A DNA stretch of 64,000 nt, from contig NZ_JASLER010000040.1 in NCBI RefSeq assembly GCF_030151085.1, positions 1 to 64,000 on the forward strand, read 5' to 3'. The stretch is from Bacteroides sp. Lineage in GTDB: Bacteria; Bacteroidota; Bacteroidia; Bacteroidales; Bacteroidaceae. Under the pieces are notes generated by a model. The model searched no databases, was not told the origin of the DNA, and saw only the letters and a program-made list of their open reading frames with translations. The translations under genes were made by a program, and so were the position numbers. Positions 43,435 to 53,000 of the stretch are shown here, piece after piece; within the stretch, counting starts at the first letter, position 1, and each line of letters starts with the position of its first letter.

Positions 43435-45351
43435 ATGGTTATAAAAGTCTTTCCAATTTTACTTTTATTTTTAGCAAGTGCTTGCACAACAAAGTCTACT
43501 TCTTCTAAAAATTCCGAAGCCATGCAGTGGGAACAGACTTTAGCACAACTCACCATTTTACAAAAAGAAGGAAAAACTCAGGAAGGCATTGCATTAACCC
43601 GTCAACAACTCCCCCTACTTTTGCAAGTTGCACAGAATACTAATCAAAACGATTCACTAATTCGACAGATAAATAATTTGCTTAGACTATGCCACTACTT
43701 TTATCAAAAACCAGAGTACGTCAAAGAAGGAGTTTTATATTTGGACAGCCTCAACCAAAACCCTTTTCTAAAAAAATATTGCCAACATGAATTGTTGTCG
43801 TGTAGAGCAAGCTTACACCAATTCATCGGAGAAAACCAAGAAGCTGTCCGTCTGGCAGATAAGTATCTCCGACTTCCACCCAATCCCGACGCTAGTTCAT
43901 TTCTTCGCCAAGCTGAAGGTATCAGTGGGGTATATGTCTATTCAGGAAATGATCTTCCCAAGGCCATCAGCCTGCTAGAAAAGGCAGTAGATGCCTATCG
44001 GAAAGGAGCCAAATATTCCAATATGACTTTGCTTATGTCGCGCCTAGGTGTCTACTATCGACTTACTGGTGAATATGAGAAAGCAATAGCTATAAATCAG
44101 GAAGCCATTGCCAATTACAACGATAGTATACATCCTAGAAACGTAGTAATTGCCTATGGCGAACAAGCCAATCTGTATGCCGACTTAGGCATGTACGACC
44201 ACGCACTTCAAATGAACCGGAAAGCACAATACTACTCCATGTTAAAGGATAGTTTCGGATTAGGTGACGTATATCGCTACCGCGCACTTATTTTCCGGGA
44301 GATCGGAAATAAAGATTCTACATGGTACTATCTTAATATAGCAGAAAAGATTTCTGCTCTGCAAATGAGCTATAAAGGTGTATTTATAAACAGAGTATTG
44401 AAAGCGGAAGTGTATCTGGATGATCCTGACTCCACACAAAAAGCCTTGCAAATAGCTTTAAGTGTATGTCCGGATAGTACTCGTGTGCCTCAATGGGCCA
44501 AATACCAACTCGACCTTCAATTAGGAAGTGCCCTACTGAAAACCGGACAGGAAGAAAAAGGAATACCTCTTATAGAAAAAGCCGCACAGAGGCTAACGGA
44601 TATGGACATGCCCGAAGGTCATATCGGCGCCAAGACTCTTATGAACTATTACCTTAAGAAAGGAATGAACGATGCTTTCGTCCGCAGCTATATTCTTAAC
44701 CATAAAATGGCGGACTCCTTGCAAGATGTAGAGAAAGTACGTGCAGTTGCTGCCGCTAATATCCGATTTGATACCCAACAAAAGGAAAAAGAAAACAAAC
44801 TCCTTTCGGCACAAGTGAACCTACAACAACAGCAACTATTCTACAATATATGTATTTCTATTGTACTGTTACTATTGCTCATCACTTTCATAGCTTACTT
44901 TATAAATCGCAGAAAAGCCCACCGGCTACTGATAGAAAACAACAAACGGGAAATACAAAAGCTCATAACCCGACAGCAGGATTTGAATCGCCGCAACGAA
45001 CAACTGACAGAGCAGATAGAGCAAGCTATGGCAAGTAATAATATCAATACCATCCGGCAATTAACCGGTCAAAACTTACTTAGTAAAGAGGACGAAAATG
45101 AATTCCGGCAATCATTTGCTACTATTTATCCTTCTTATCTGCCTAATCTACGCGAACATTACCCCCAACTGACGCGTAATGAAGAATTGCTGGCTATGCT
45201 TATCTGCATGAATCAAAGCACAGATGAGATAGCTCTGATTATGGGTATAAACCGTAATAGCGTCAATGTAGTTCGCTCGCGCATGCGCAAGAATATGGAA
45301 CTGGCAAAAGAGGAGTCCTTAGATGAGGTAATAAAACAGTACTTACCCTAA
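43435..45351 (+). CDS. Lipoprotein/TPR transmembrane regulator with C-terminal helix-turn-helix
   Basis: A 638-residue probable one-component regulator. It starts with a lipoprotein-type signal (MVIKVFPILLLFLASAC, Cys17), then TPR repeats (about 150-430; YEKAIAINQEAIANYND, MYDHALQMNRKAQYY), one transmembrane helix (about 470-490, ISIVLLLLLITFIAYFI), a coiled coil (about 495-545) and a LuxR-type helix-turn-helix (about 585-622, STDEIALIMGINRNSVNVV). The same plan is seen at 6509-8128. No SusC gene adjoins, so its target is uncertain; nadB follows with its own promoter. Confidence 0.82.
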   Translation: MVIKVFPILLLFLASACTTKSTSSKNSEAMQWEQTLAQLTILQKEGKTQEGIALTRQQLPLLLQVAQNTNQNDSLIRQINNLLRLCHYFYQKPEYVKEGVLYLDSLNQNPFLKKYCQHELLSCRASLHQFIGENQEAVRLADKYLRLPPNPDASSFLRQAEGISGVYVYSGNDLPKAISLLEKAVDAYRKGAKYSNMTLLMSRLGVYYRLTGEYEKAIAINQEAIANYNDSIHPRNVVIAYGEQANLYADLGMYDHALQMNRKAQYYSMLKDSFGLGDVYRYRALIFREIGNKDSTWYYLNIAEKISALQMSYKGVFINRVLKAEVYLDDPDSTQKALQIALSVCPDSTRVPQWAKYQLDLQLGSALLKTGQEEKGIPLIEKAAQRLTDMDMPEGHIGAKTLMNYYLKKGMNDAFVRSYILNHKMADSLQDVEKVRAVAAANIRFDTQQKEKENKLLSAQVNLQQQQLFYNICISIVLLLLLITFIAYFINRRKAHRLLIENNKREIQKLITRQQDLNRRNEQLTEQIEQAMASNNINTIRQLTGQNLLSKEDENEFRQSFATIYPSYLPNLREHYPQLTRNEELLAMLICMNQSTDEIALIMGINRNSVNVVRSRMRKNMELAKEESLDEVIKQYLP

Positions 45352-45352
45352 T

Positions 45353-45372
45353 AAAATAAGCGTGCTTATTTT
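45353..45372. promoter_or_regulatory. 20-bp palindrome at the nadB promoter
   Basis: AAAATAAGC-GT-GCTTATTTT is a perfect 9+9 inverted repeat with a 2-base centre. It overlaps the -33 box of nadB (TTTG 45370-45373) and begins 2 bases after the upstream gene's stop. A 2-base loop is too small for a good hairpin, so a repressor operator is more likely than a terminator. Confidence 0.5.
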
Positions 45373-45400
45373 GTGCTACGTTTGGTTTACACTATCTTTG
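45370..45400 (+). promoter_or_regulatory. Consensus promoter of nadB
   Basis: TTTG (45370-45373), 19 bp, TATCTTTG (45393-45400): full consensus. Predicted start near 45406, 17 nt before ATG 45423. Confidence 0.72.
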
Positions 45401-45422
45401 CGGTGTTAAACATACAAATCTT

Positions 45423-46994
45423 ATGGTAAGAAAGTTCGATTTCCTCGTTATCGGCTCCGGACTCGCCGGTATGAGCTTTGCGTTAAAAGTAGCGCAAAAG
45501 GGGACTGTAGCCCTTGTTTGTAAAGCCGGCTTGGAAGAGTCAAATACCTATTTTGCACAAGGAGGTATTGCCTCTGTCACCAACCTGACCGTAGACAATT
45601 TCGAGAAGCATATTGAAGACACCATGATAGCAGGCGACTGGATTAGTGACCGTGAAGCCGTGGAAAAAGTAGTATGCAATGCTCCTGAACAAATCAATGA
45701 ACTCATTAAATGGGGAGTAAATTTCGATAAGAAAGAAAACGGAGAATTCGACCTCCATAAGGAAGGCGGACACTCTGAATTCCGTATCCTTCATCACAAA
45801 GACAATACGGGAGCTGAGATACAAACCAGTCTGATTGAGGCAGTAAAGCAGCATCCCAACATTACCGTATTCACCAACTTCTTTGCAGTAGAAATCATTA
45901 CCCAGCATCATCTGGGCATCATTGTAACCCGATATACTCCCGGCATAAAATGTTACGGAGCATACGTGCTGAACGAAGCAACCGGTGAAGTAGATACATT
46001 CCTCTCCAAACTGACTATTATGGCAACAGGAGGTTGTGAAGCTGTATATCGTAACACTACAAACCCATTGGTTGCTACAGGCGATGGCATAGCTATGGTC
46101 TATCGCGCCAAAGGTGCTGTGAAAGATATGGAATTTATCCAGTTCCATCCTACCGCTCTCTACAATCCGGGTGACCGTCCTTGTTTCCTCATCACCGAAG
46201 CCATGCGTGGATATGGCGGAGTACTACGTACTATGGATGGCAAAGAGTTCATGCAAAAATACGATTCACGTCTCTCACTGGCTCCTCGCGATATCGTGGC
46301 ACGTGCCATAGATAATGAAATGAAGCTACGTGGTGACGAACATGTTTACCTGGACGTTACGCACAAAGACCCGGAAGAAACTAAGAAACACTTCCCCAAT
46401 ATCTACAAGAAGTGTCTCAGCATAGGCATTGATATTACTAAAGATTATATTCCGGTAGCTCCTGCTGCACACTATCTGTGCGGAGGCATTAAGGTTGACC
46501 TAGACGGTCAGTCAAGCATACGCCGTTTGTACGCCATCGGCGAATGTTCATGCACAGGTCTGCATGGAGGCAACCGTTTAGCTTCCAATTCCCTGATTGA
46601 GGCCGTGGTTTATGCTGATTCTGCTGCCAAACATGCCCTGAGTGTATTGGAACGTTATGACTTCAATGAGGATATTCCCGAATGGAACGAAGAAGGTACC
46701 ATCTCCAACGAAGAACGTGTATTGATAACACAAAGTATGAAAGAGGTGAATCAGATTATGGAAGCATACGTAGGAATTGTACGTAGCAATACTCGTCTCA
46801 CCCGTGCCTGGAACCGCCTGGATATTATTTATGAAGAGACTGAAAAGTTATTCAAGAGTAGTAAAGCCACACGTGAACTCTGCGAATTACGTAATATGAT
46901 TAACGTAGGTTATCTGATTACCCGCCAAGCAATGGAACGTAAAGAGAGCCGTGGATTGCATTACACCCTTGATTATCCTCACGCAAAAAAATAA
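45423..46994 (+). CDS. nadB: L-aspartate oxidase
   Basis: FAD flavoprotein that oxidises L-aspartate to iminoaspartate, the first step of de novo NAD synthesis. The 523 residues show the FAD motif VIGSGLAGMSFALKVA, EESNTYFAQGGIASV, the active-site QFHPTALYNPG, LITEAMRGYGGVLR, ARAIDNEM and GECSCTGLHGGNRLASNSL. The distinguishing nadB (rather than sdhA) features are the short C-terminus and EESNTYFAQGGI. nadA and nadC are not adjacent. Own promoter, with a palindrome that may bind a regulator; strong terminator after. Confidence 0.95.
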   Translation: MVRKFDFLVIGSGLAGMSFALKVAQKGTVALVCKAGLEESNTYFAQGGIASVTNLTVDNFEKHIEDTMIAGDWISDREAVEKVVCNAPEQINELIKWGVNFDKKENGEFDLHKEGGHSEFRILHHKDNTGAEIQTSLIEAVKQHPNITVFTNFFAVEIITQHHLGIIVTRYTPGIKCYGAYVLNEATGEVDTFLSKLTIMATGGCEAVYRNTTNPLVATGDGIAMVYRAKGAVKDMEFIQFHPTALYNPGDRPCFLITEAMRGYGGVLRTMDGKEFMQKYDSRLSLAPRDIVARAIDNEMKLRGDEHVYLDVTHKDPEETKKHFPNIYKKCLSIGIDITKDYIPVAPAAHYLCGGIKVDLDGQSSIRRLYAIGECSCTGLHGGNRLASNSLIEAVVYADSAAKHALSVLERYDFNEDIPEWNEEGTISNEERVLITQSMKEVNQIMEAYVGIVRSNTRLTRAWNRLDIIYEETEKLFKSSKATRELCELRNMINVGYLITRQAMERKESRGLHYTLDYPHAKK

Positions 46995-47016
46995 CCTCCC
47001 CATATAAAAGAAATAT

Positions 47017-47064
47017 AAGGTGATAAGAAGCTTCATACACTTCTTATCACCTTATTCTTTTTTT
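47017..47064 (+). terminator. Strong intrinsic terminator after nadB
   Basis: AAGGTGATAAGAAG (47017-47030) pairs perfectly over 14 bp with 47040-47053, loop 9 bases, followed by a T-rich tract ATTCTTTTTTTC. Confidence 0.9.
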
Positions 47065-47171
47065 CAAACATTATATTCCATAATTAGAATTCCGTTTGCT
47101 TATCTGTTTCGCTCATCATGATGATATATTAAACTTGAATACTAAAGACTATTAAGGCATAAAGCGATACT

Positions 47172-47195
47172 AAAAGGTATTTTATCACCTTTTTT
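47172..47195 (+). terminator. Second terminator-like hairpin in the nadB-pilus gap
   Basis: AAAAGGT (47172-47178) pairs with ACCTTTT (47187-47193), followed by TT. It lies about 110 bp past the nadB terminator. I see no promoter or open frame between the two, so it may be a backup terminator or the end of an unrecognised small RNA. Confidence 0.35.
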
Positions 47196-47299
47196 CCTCC
47201 AATACCATCCATTTTTTAATTGTTCTATTGCAACCAATCATTATCCATTATTAGGAGAGACTCACTTTTTTACACAATTACAACCTGATAATAAGAAAG

Positions 47300-47325
47300 A
47301 TACAATTCTATATATTAAATTGTAT
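47300..47325. promoter_or_regulatory. Inverted repeat upstream of the pilus operon
   Basis: ATACAATT (47300-47307) is inverted at 47318-47325 (AATTGTAT) with a 10-base AT-rich centre. About 35 bp downstream, CAATTTTG (47360-47367) is a one-mismatch -7 box, giving a leader of about 130 nt. It could be an operator; the remainder of 47065-47500 is AT-rich and shows no gene. Confidence 0.35.
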
Positions 47326-47500
47326 ATTGCCTAATTTCAAGCATTACTAATATTTTATGCAATTTTGTAGCATCAAAAAACAAGTTTATTCCTTTCAATT
47401 GAGACGATTTACTCTTTAAATAAATGTAAAATTGGAAAGAACACTCTTAGTCATCATCTGGTGAAACATACATAAAAGATAACAAACAAATAACAAATTT

Positions 47501-48073
47501 ATGATTAAAAGAAAAGGAATCATTGTCCTTATCGGACTATTATGTTCCTTCAGTGCGTATGGGCAAAAGGCAGCACTAAAAACCAATCTGGTTGCAGATG
47601 CCACCACTACAATTAACCTCGCCGCTGAATTCGGTCTGAAGCCTAAAACGACCTTAGACATTTACTTCAATTACAATCCTTGGTCTTTGGGAAACAACAA
47701 GTCCTTCAAGCATGTACTCATTCAACCCGAATACCGTTTTTGGCTCTGCGAGCGCTTTAGCGGTTCTTTTTTTGGTGTGCATGCACATGCAGGTATCTTC
47801 AATGCAGGAGGTGTACACATGCCCTTCGGAATGTGGAATAAACTGCAAGATTATCGTTATGAGGGTGAGTTTATCGGAGCAGGCATATCTTATGGTTATC
47901 AATGGGTCATCAACAAGCATTGGAACTTGGAAGGTAACATCGGAGTTGGCTATGCATACATAAATTATGATAAGTATAAATGCAAAACTTGTGGTAAACT
48001 ACAAGAAAAGGATAAGCATAAGAATTACATTGGTCCTACGAAAGCAGCAATCAGTCTCGTCTATTTATTCTAA
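47501..48073 (+). CDS. DUF3575 outer-membrane barrel protein, first gene of the pilus operon
   Basis: A 190-residue protein with signal peptide (ending SAYGQ) and a small beta-barrel: KTNLVADATTTINLAAEFGL at the N-terminus is the DUF3575 signature, and the C-terminus ends ISLVYLF with the terminal aromatic of outer-membrane barrels. Two cysteines (CKTC near residue 165) sit in an extracellular or turn loop. DUF3575 proteins begin many Bacteroides fimbrial operons; they may help pilus assembly at the outer membrane (inferred from context). It is 12 bases before the DUF3868 gene. Confidence 0.87.
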   Translation: MIKRKGIIVLIGLLCSFSAYGQKAALKTNLVADATTTINLAAEFGLKPKTTLDIYFNYNPWSLGNNKSFKHVLIQPEYRFWLCERFSGSFFGVHAHAGIFNAGGVHMPFGMWNKLQDYRYEGEFIGAGISYGYQWVINKHWNLEGNIGVGYAYINYDKYKCKTCGKLQEKDKHKNYIGPTKAAISLVYLF

Positions 48074-48085
48074 AATCACTTCGAT

Positions 48086-49132
48086 ATGAGAAAACTATTC
48101 ATTATAAGTGCTTTGCTCTTTAGCTGTATGCTCAAGGCGCAGGACACTAACCCCAAAACAGTACGCACAGAAAATGTAAATGTACAAGTTACTCCCGACA
48201 ATCTGTTGCAAGTTAACATGGACGTCGTACTCCCGGCAAAACTAAGAGTTAGTTCCAATCAAATGATGATTTTTACACCCGTAATCCAGAATTCAGGTAA
48301 AGAAACCACCTTGACTCCTATTTATATATATGGACGTAAACGCGAAATCATCAACCAACGAAAGAACCGCATCCCACTGGAAGGCAGTGTGGTAGTGCGC
48401 CGCAACAACCGAAAAGAACAAGTTATTGAATACAAGACTACCGTTCCTTACAGTGCGTGGATGAAGGGTGCCGACGTAGCTCTGGAAGAAGACCTTTGCG
48501 GATGCGGCAACCACACAGAAGAAAACAACAGCCACCAGTTAGCACAAGTTATCTTGCCCGAACCGCCGGCAATCATTGACCAACCGCTTGTAGTCGAGGC
48601 CACTCAACCCGCCAAAGAGAAACAATCACGCCGCCGGGTATACGAGGGAAAAGCATTTATTGACTTCCCGGTAAACAAAACAGTTATTTATCCCCGTTAT
48701 CGCAAGAATCCGGAAGAATTGGCACGTATAGACAGTACGCTTACCTTGATAGGTATCGAAAACATCTCACGAATTACCCTTCATGGATATGCTTCGCCCG
48801 AAAGTCCTTACGCTCACAATAGTTCTCTGGCCAAAGGCCGTACACAGGCTTTGAAGCAGCATATCATGGATAAGTATCACTTGAACGATTCCATCTTCAC
48901 TGTAGAATCTACACCGGAAGATTGGGACGGGTTAATTCGCCTGGCCGAGCAATGTGACTGGACTGAGAAAGACCGTATTCTCGGAATAGCCCGTAGCGAT
49001 GCCCAACCCGATGAGAAAGAAAGACAGCTTAGACGACTTGTCGATGCTTACTTGCGTATGAGCTGGTACTGGTTCCCTGCATTGCGTCATACAGATTATC
49101 GCATAGAATTCAACGAAATTACCGAAGAATAA
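48086..49132 (+). CDS. DUF3868 protein with OmpA-like C-terminal region
   Basis: A 348-residue exported protein (signal ending MLKAQ). The N-terminal DUF3868 domain (about 20-180; MDVVLPAKLRVSSNQMMIFTP) is followed by an OmpA/MotB-like region (about 195-340; KAFIDFPVNKTVIYPRYRKN, then ITLHGYASPESPYAHNSSLA with the peptidoglycan-binding-type signature and RAQALKQHI-like helix). It could tie the pilus base to peptidoglycan. Its stop overlaps the next ATG (ATGA), showing coupling to the FimB/Mfa2-like gene. A CGCG motif (DLCGCGN) sits in the centre. Confidence 0.85.
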   Translation: MRKLFIISALLFSCMLKAQDTNPKTVRTENVNVQVTPDNLLQVNMDVVLPAKLRVSSNQMMIFTPVIQNSGKETTLTPIYIYGRKREIINQRKNRIPLEGSVVVRRNNRKEQVIEYKTTVPYSAWMKGADVALEEDLCGCGNHTEENNSHQLAQVILPEPPAIIDQPLVVEATQPAKEKQSRRRVYEGKAFIDFPVNKTVIYPRYRKNPEELARIDSTLTLIGIENISRITLHGYASPESPYAHNSSLAKGRTQALKQHIMDKYHLNDSIFTVESTPEDWDGLIRLAEQCDWTEKDRILGIARSDAQPDEKERQLRRLVDAYLRMSWYWFPALRHTDYRIEFNEITEE

Positions 49133-50025
49133 TGAAACATATTTATAAACTCGTGTACCTTGCCCTCCCACTCCTGCTGATCTCATGTATCAAGGATGGG
49201 TTTGACAAAGAGAATTGTCCGGGCAGCCTCATCGTCATCCCCATCATTCCCGGCGAAGAAGGAGGCGGAACAGAATTAAAAGATACCTATACTACAATCA
49301 TCGATGCCAACGGCAAAGAACATATCGTAGATGCCGGAAGTGGAAAACCGATTGACTTGGATGACGGTACCTATACCATCGTTTCAGCCAAAGGCTTGAA
49401 AGATGACCAAACAAACATCAAAGGTACCACTATTAGTGTAGTTACAAATCCCGATGGGACAGCAGGTGACCCGGGAAATCCTTCCGGAGGATACACCAAT
49501 ATCACCATAGGCGGTAACAACCCGGATGCTGGACAAGACGAAATAAAATTGGAAGTCCCTGTTGTGCCCCAAAGTCGCCCCTTAATCCTGAAAATCCATT
49601 TCGAAGGAGAGAATACCGCATTTATTCAATCATTAGCGGGAACAGTTAGCGGTATCGCCCTTTCTCGTGACTTGAACTACGGTTTCACCCCGGTTGACGG
49701 ACAAGACCGTCATCCTGCCATCACCACCGGTTCCATAAACTATAATTTCAGCGCTGACACTGAAACAAAAGACACTTACCAAAGCACTCGTACTTTGCTG
49801 GGTATTTGCGGCAAAAGCACGCAAACTTTCAGCTTGACAGTGAACTATGAAGGAGACGTACAACAACCCTATACTTTCGACCTCACTTCCCAACTGGATG
49901 GTTTCCACACTAAGGATATCACTTCTCCCTGGATCATTGAAATCACCCTGCGACTTGGAGCCGACTTCCAAGCTACTATAGAGGACTGGAAAGCCGGACC
50001 GGAAAGTTGGATGGATGCCCATTAA
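49132..50025 (+). CDS. FimB/Mfa2-like pilus anchor lipoprotein
   Basis: A 297-residue lipoprotein (signal ending LLISC, Cys19) starting CIKDGFDKENCPG, the C-x-K-D...CP start typical of Mfa2/FimB anchors. A Gly/Pro/Asn-rich stretch (about 100-135) links two beta domains; the second contains AGTVSGIALSRDLNYGF and ends TIEDWKAGPESW. Mfa2-type proteins fix type V pili to the outer membrane and set their length. No R-cleavage motif like those in the following fimbrillins is seen, in line with an anchor role. Confidence 0.78.
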   Translation: MKHIYKLVYLALPLLLISCIKDGFDKENCPGSLIVIPIIPGEEGGGTELKDTYTTIIDANGKEHIVDAGSGKPIDLDDGTYTIVSAKGLKDDQTNIKGTTISVVTNPDGTAGDPGNPSGGYTNITIGGNNPDAGQDEIKLEVPVVPQSRPLILKIHFEGENTAFIQSLAGTVSGIALSRDLNYGFTPVDGQDRHPAITTGSINYNFSADTETKDTYQSTRTLLGICGKSTQTFSLTVNYEGDVQQPYTFDLTSQLDGFHTKDITSPWIIEITLRLGADFQATIEDWKAGPESWMDAH

Positions 50026-50067
50026 ACAAAACTTCTAACTACTAAAGATTAAAATCAGACATCAGAT

Positions 50068-53000
50068 ATGAAAGCAAGTATCAACAAATTCATTCTCGGC
50101 AGTGTACTGCTCACAGCCTCCGTTTCAGCTTGTGTCAACGAAGACATGACGTCTTCCGGCGACAAAGTAGCCGTACAAATCTCGGCAAGTACCGCCCTAA
50201 CCCGTGCTGTAGGCAATACCTGGGGACAAAACGATGTAATCGGCATCAGCATGCTGAAAGCGGATAATTCGGACGTGATAGCTTCTTACAGCAATTACAA
50301 TTACGTTACTACTGATGGAAATAGTAACTTTACTCCAGCCACTTCCTCACAAATCATGTATTTTCCTGTAGACGGAAGCAATGTTTCCTTTAAAGCTTAT
50401 TATCCATATAGCAGCAAATTGCCTGCCGACATGATAGCTCCCCTTTCTGTTAAAGACCAAAGCGCACTAGCCGACCTCGACTTTATGACCGCTGAGCATT
50501 TGGCAGGAACTTCTAAAGACGATCCCAATGTAAAACTTCACTTCTACCATCGTCTTGCCAAAGTGATGATTGACCTCACCACTGAAGACAACAGTATCTC
50601 GTTGGAAGGCTGCAAACTCTCCGTAAAAGGCTTGAAAACCACCGGCTCCTACGATATCATGAATGAGAAGCTTACAGCAGATGCCAAAAGTGAAGCAGAT
50701 ATATCTATCCTCATTCGCAACGGCAAAGGTGAAGGCATCTTCCTTCCGCGGGAAGCCGGCTCAGGAGTGACCTTCCAAGTTACTTCCGCTAACGGAGGCG
50801 TATATACCGCCACTCTAAAAGACGATGTTCCCTTCAAAGGCGGCTACAAACATACACTCCACATCAAGCTGACAAAGACCCCTGTTGTGATAAGCGCCAC
50901 TATTGAAGAATGGCTGGACGGACCCGAAACCAGTTCCAATGTAGTGCGTGTTGTAACCGGACTGAATGACAGCAAAAATGTGAAAGAAGGTGATACCCTG
51001 TGTCTCTTCTTAAAAGACCAAGCAGCATATAGCTCTGCCGCCAAGTTCACATACAATGCCGATGGCAAATGGACAACTTCCACTCCCATCTATTGGGATA
51101 ACATCAAGGCAGATCCTGCCTACTTTATAGGCACTACCGTAATAGACGCCAAGCTGAATGACACACAGATGGACGATATTCTGCTATCCAAAGAAGCTAC
51201 CGTAGCTCCATTTACCGGTGTCAACCTCGAACTTCAACACGCAGGTTCCAAAGCCGTTGTAGAAGTGAAATCAACAGATGGATCTTTCTCTGCCAACGAA
51301 CTGGCCGGAGCCACCATAACCTTCCCCGGTTACAAATATACCGGCAAAGTAAATGCCCAAGGTGAATTCGTTATCAACGATGGAACCAAAGACATCATTG
51401 CCAAAGACGGTGTAGCCATCTTCCCTCCACAGACCATAAAGAAAGGTGATGTAATCGCCATAGCCACTATCAGTGGACGGAAGTACGAAATCAAAGCTAC
51501 TGACGAAAACTTTGACTTCGGAAAAGGCATCGCCAAGAAGCTGATAGCCGATATTAGTAAGACCAAAGTGGAAATCAGCACCAAGATTATACCGTGGGGC
51601 GAAGAAATACACGAATTCAAAGATGTACGTATCGGCTCAGCTAACCTTACCGCCAACAGCGGTGATTTGGAGAATGGTGACAAGCTTATCCTCTACACCG
51701 GTACTGATGCCGACCGTATTCAACAAGGCGGACACTTCACTTACAACAGCGGTACAAACAAGTGGGAATACAGCGATCCCAACAATTTACTTCTTTGGGA
51801 AAAGATGCCAACTACCGGAAACATTTATGCCTCCATCACCCGCCCTGCTATCTCGGGAGATGTTGCCAACAATCAGTTGCCCGATTACATTACTGCTACT
51901 CCGGTAGTAAACGATGGTGGTGTAAGCAACACTGCCGTGAACTTCGAAATGAAACATCAGGTTGCTAAAGTGATTGTGATATTACAGTCCAATACATATA
52001 ACCTCGATGATCTGAAAAGTGCTACCGTTACACTACCTTCTTATAAGACCGGAGCCAAGATTGAGAAAGGAGTGTTTGTTCCAGGCGATAAAATTGCGGA
52101 CATCAAACTGCCTGCTTTGGCAAAGAATACGGAGAATACTTATGTATCGGATGCCGCGTATCTACAACCGCAAAATATTGAAGCTTCAACAACGATCGTT
52201 AAAGTAACAATAAAAGATAGAGTTTACGAAGCCAAAAAGGAAAGCGAAATATTAAAGTATGAGGCCGGTAAAGTGACTAAACTTATTATTACCCTCGAAA
52301 AAGCCAATGTGCAGATTAGCACAAGTGTACAGGGATGGACAGACAAACCAGAAGTAGACTTCAAAGGTATGTTCTTTAATATCGGTAATGGTAATGTGGC
52401 AGATTTCAAGGACAATGATGAAATAGGTTTCTATAAAATCAGCACTGAATCTAAGGTAAACGGTAGTAATGAGGGCAAAGTAGAAACAATAAATGGTTCG
52501 AAAGTAATCAGCCTCGACACCCCATGGTATCGTGATGATTTTAATACCAACGACAAGAAGGTATTGGCTGTATTCCCTTCTACCCCAATAGTCGATGGTG
52601 CAACAACATTTCCCTTCACCAGTACCGGAGCAAATGTGCCGGCAAATGACTTGCAAACAGCTGTAGCCACAGTTAGTGAAAACAATGCAAATATTACATT
52701 CAACTTTACCCATGTACTCAGCCAAGTAACGGTAAATATTATCAAGGGAACGGGATTTGCAGACGGCGAGCTGGATAGACACACCTTCGCTATGAACAAC
52801 TTCAAACTGGGAGGAACAGTAAGCGTTACCACTGGAACTACTACTGCCACAGGTAATGCTGCTGCCTCTTTCCAGCCTTCGAAACCGAGTATAACAGAAG
52901 AGGAAAAGAAAAAAGGAATTGTAGCCAGATACGCAGCATTGGTAATGCCTCAAACTATTGAAGTAACATCTGGAGCTAAAGTAACAATTGCTACCATCAC

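Noticed and set aside
45353..45372. Intrinsic terminator of the TPR/HTH regulator gene
   Set aside because: A 2-base loop cannot close well and there is no long T-run after the stem; overlap with the nadB -33 box favours an operator.
47290..47500. Invertible (phase-variable) promoter of the pilus operon
   Set aside because: The inverted repeat is 8+8 with a 10-base centre, far too small to flip a promoter, and no recombinase gene is in the window.
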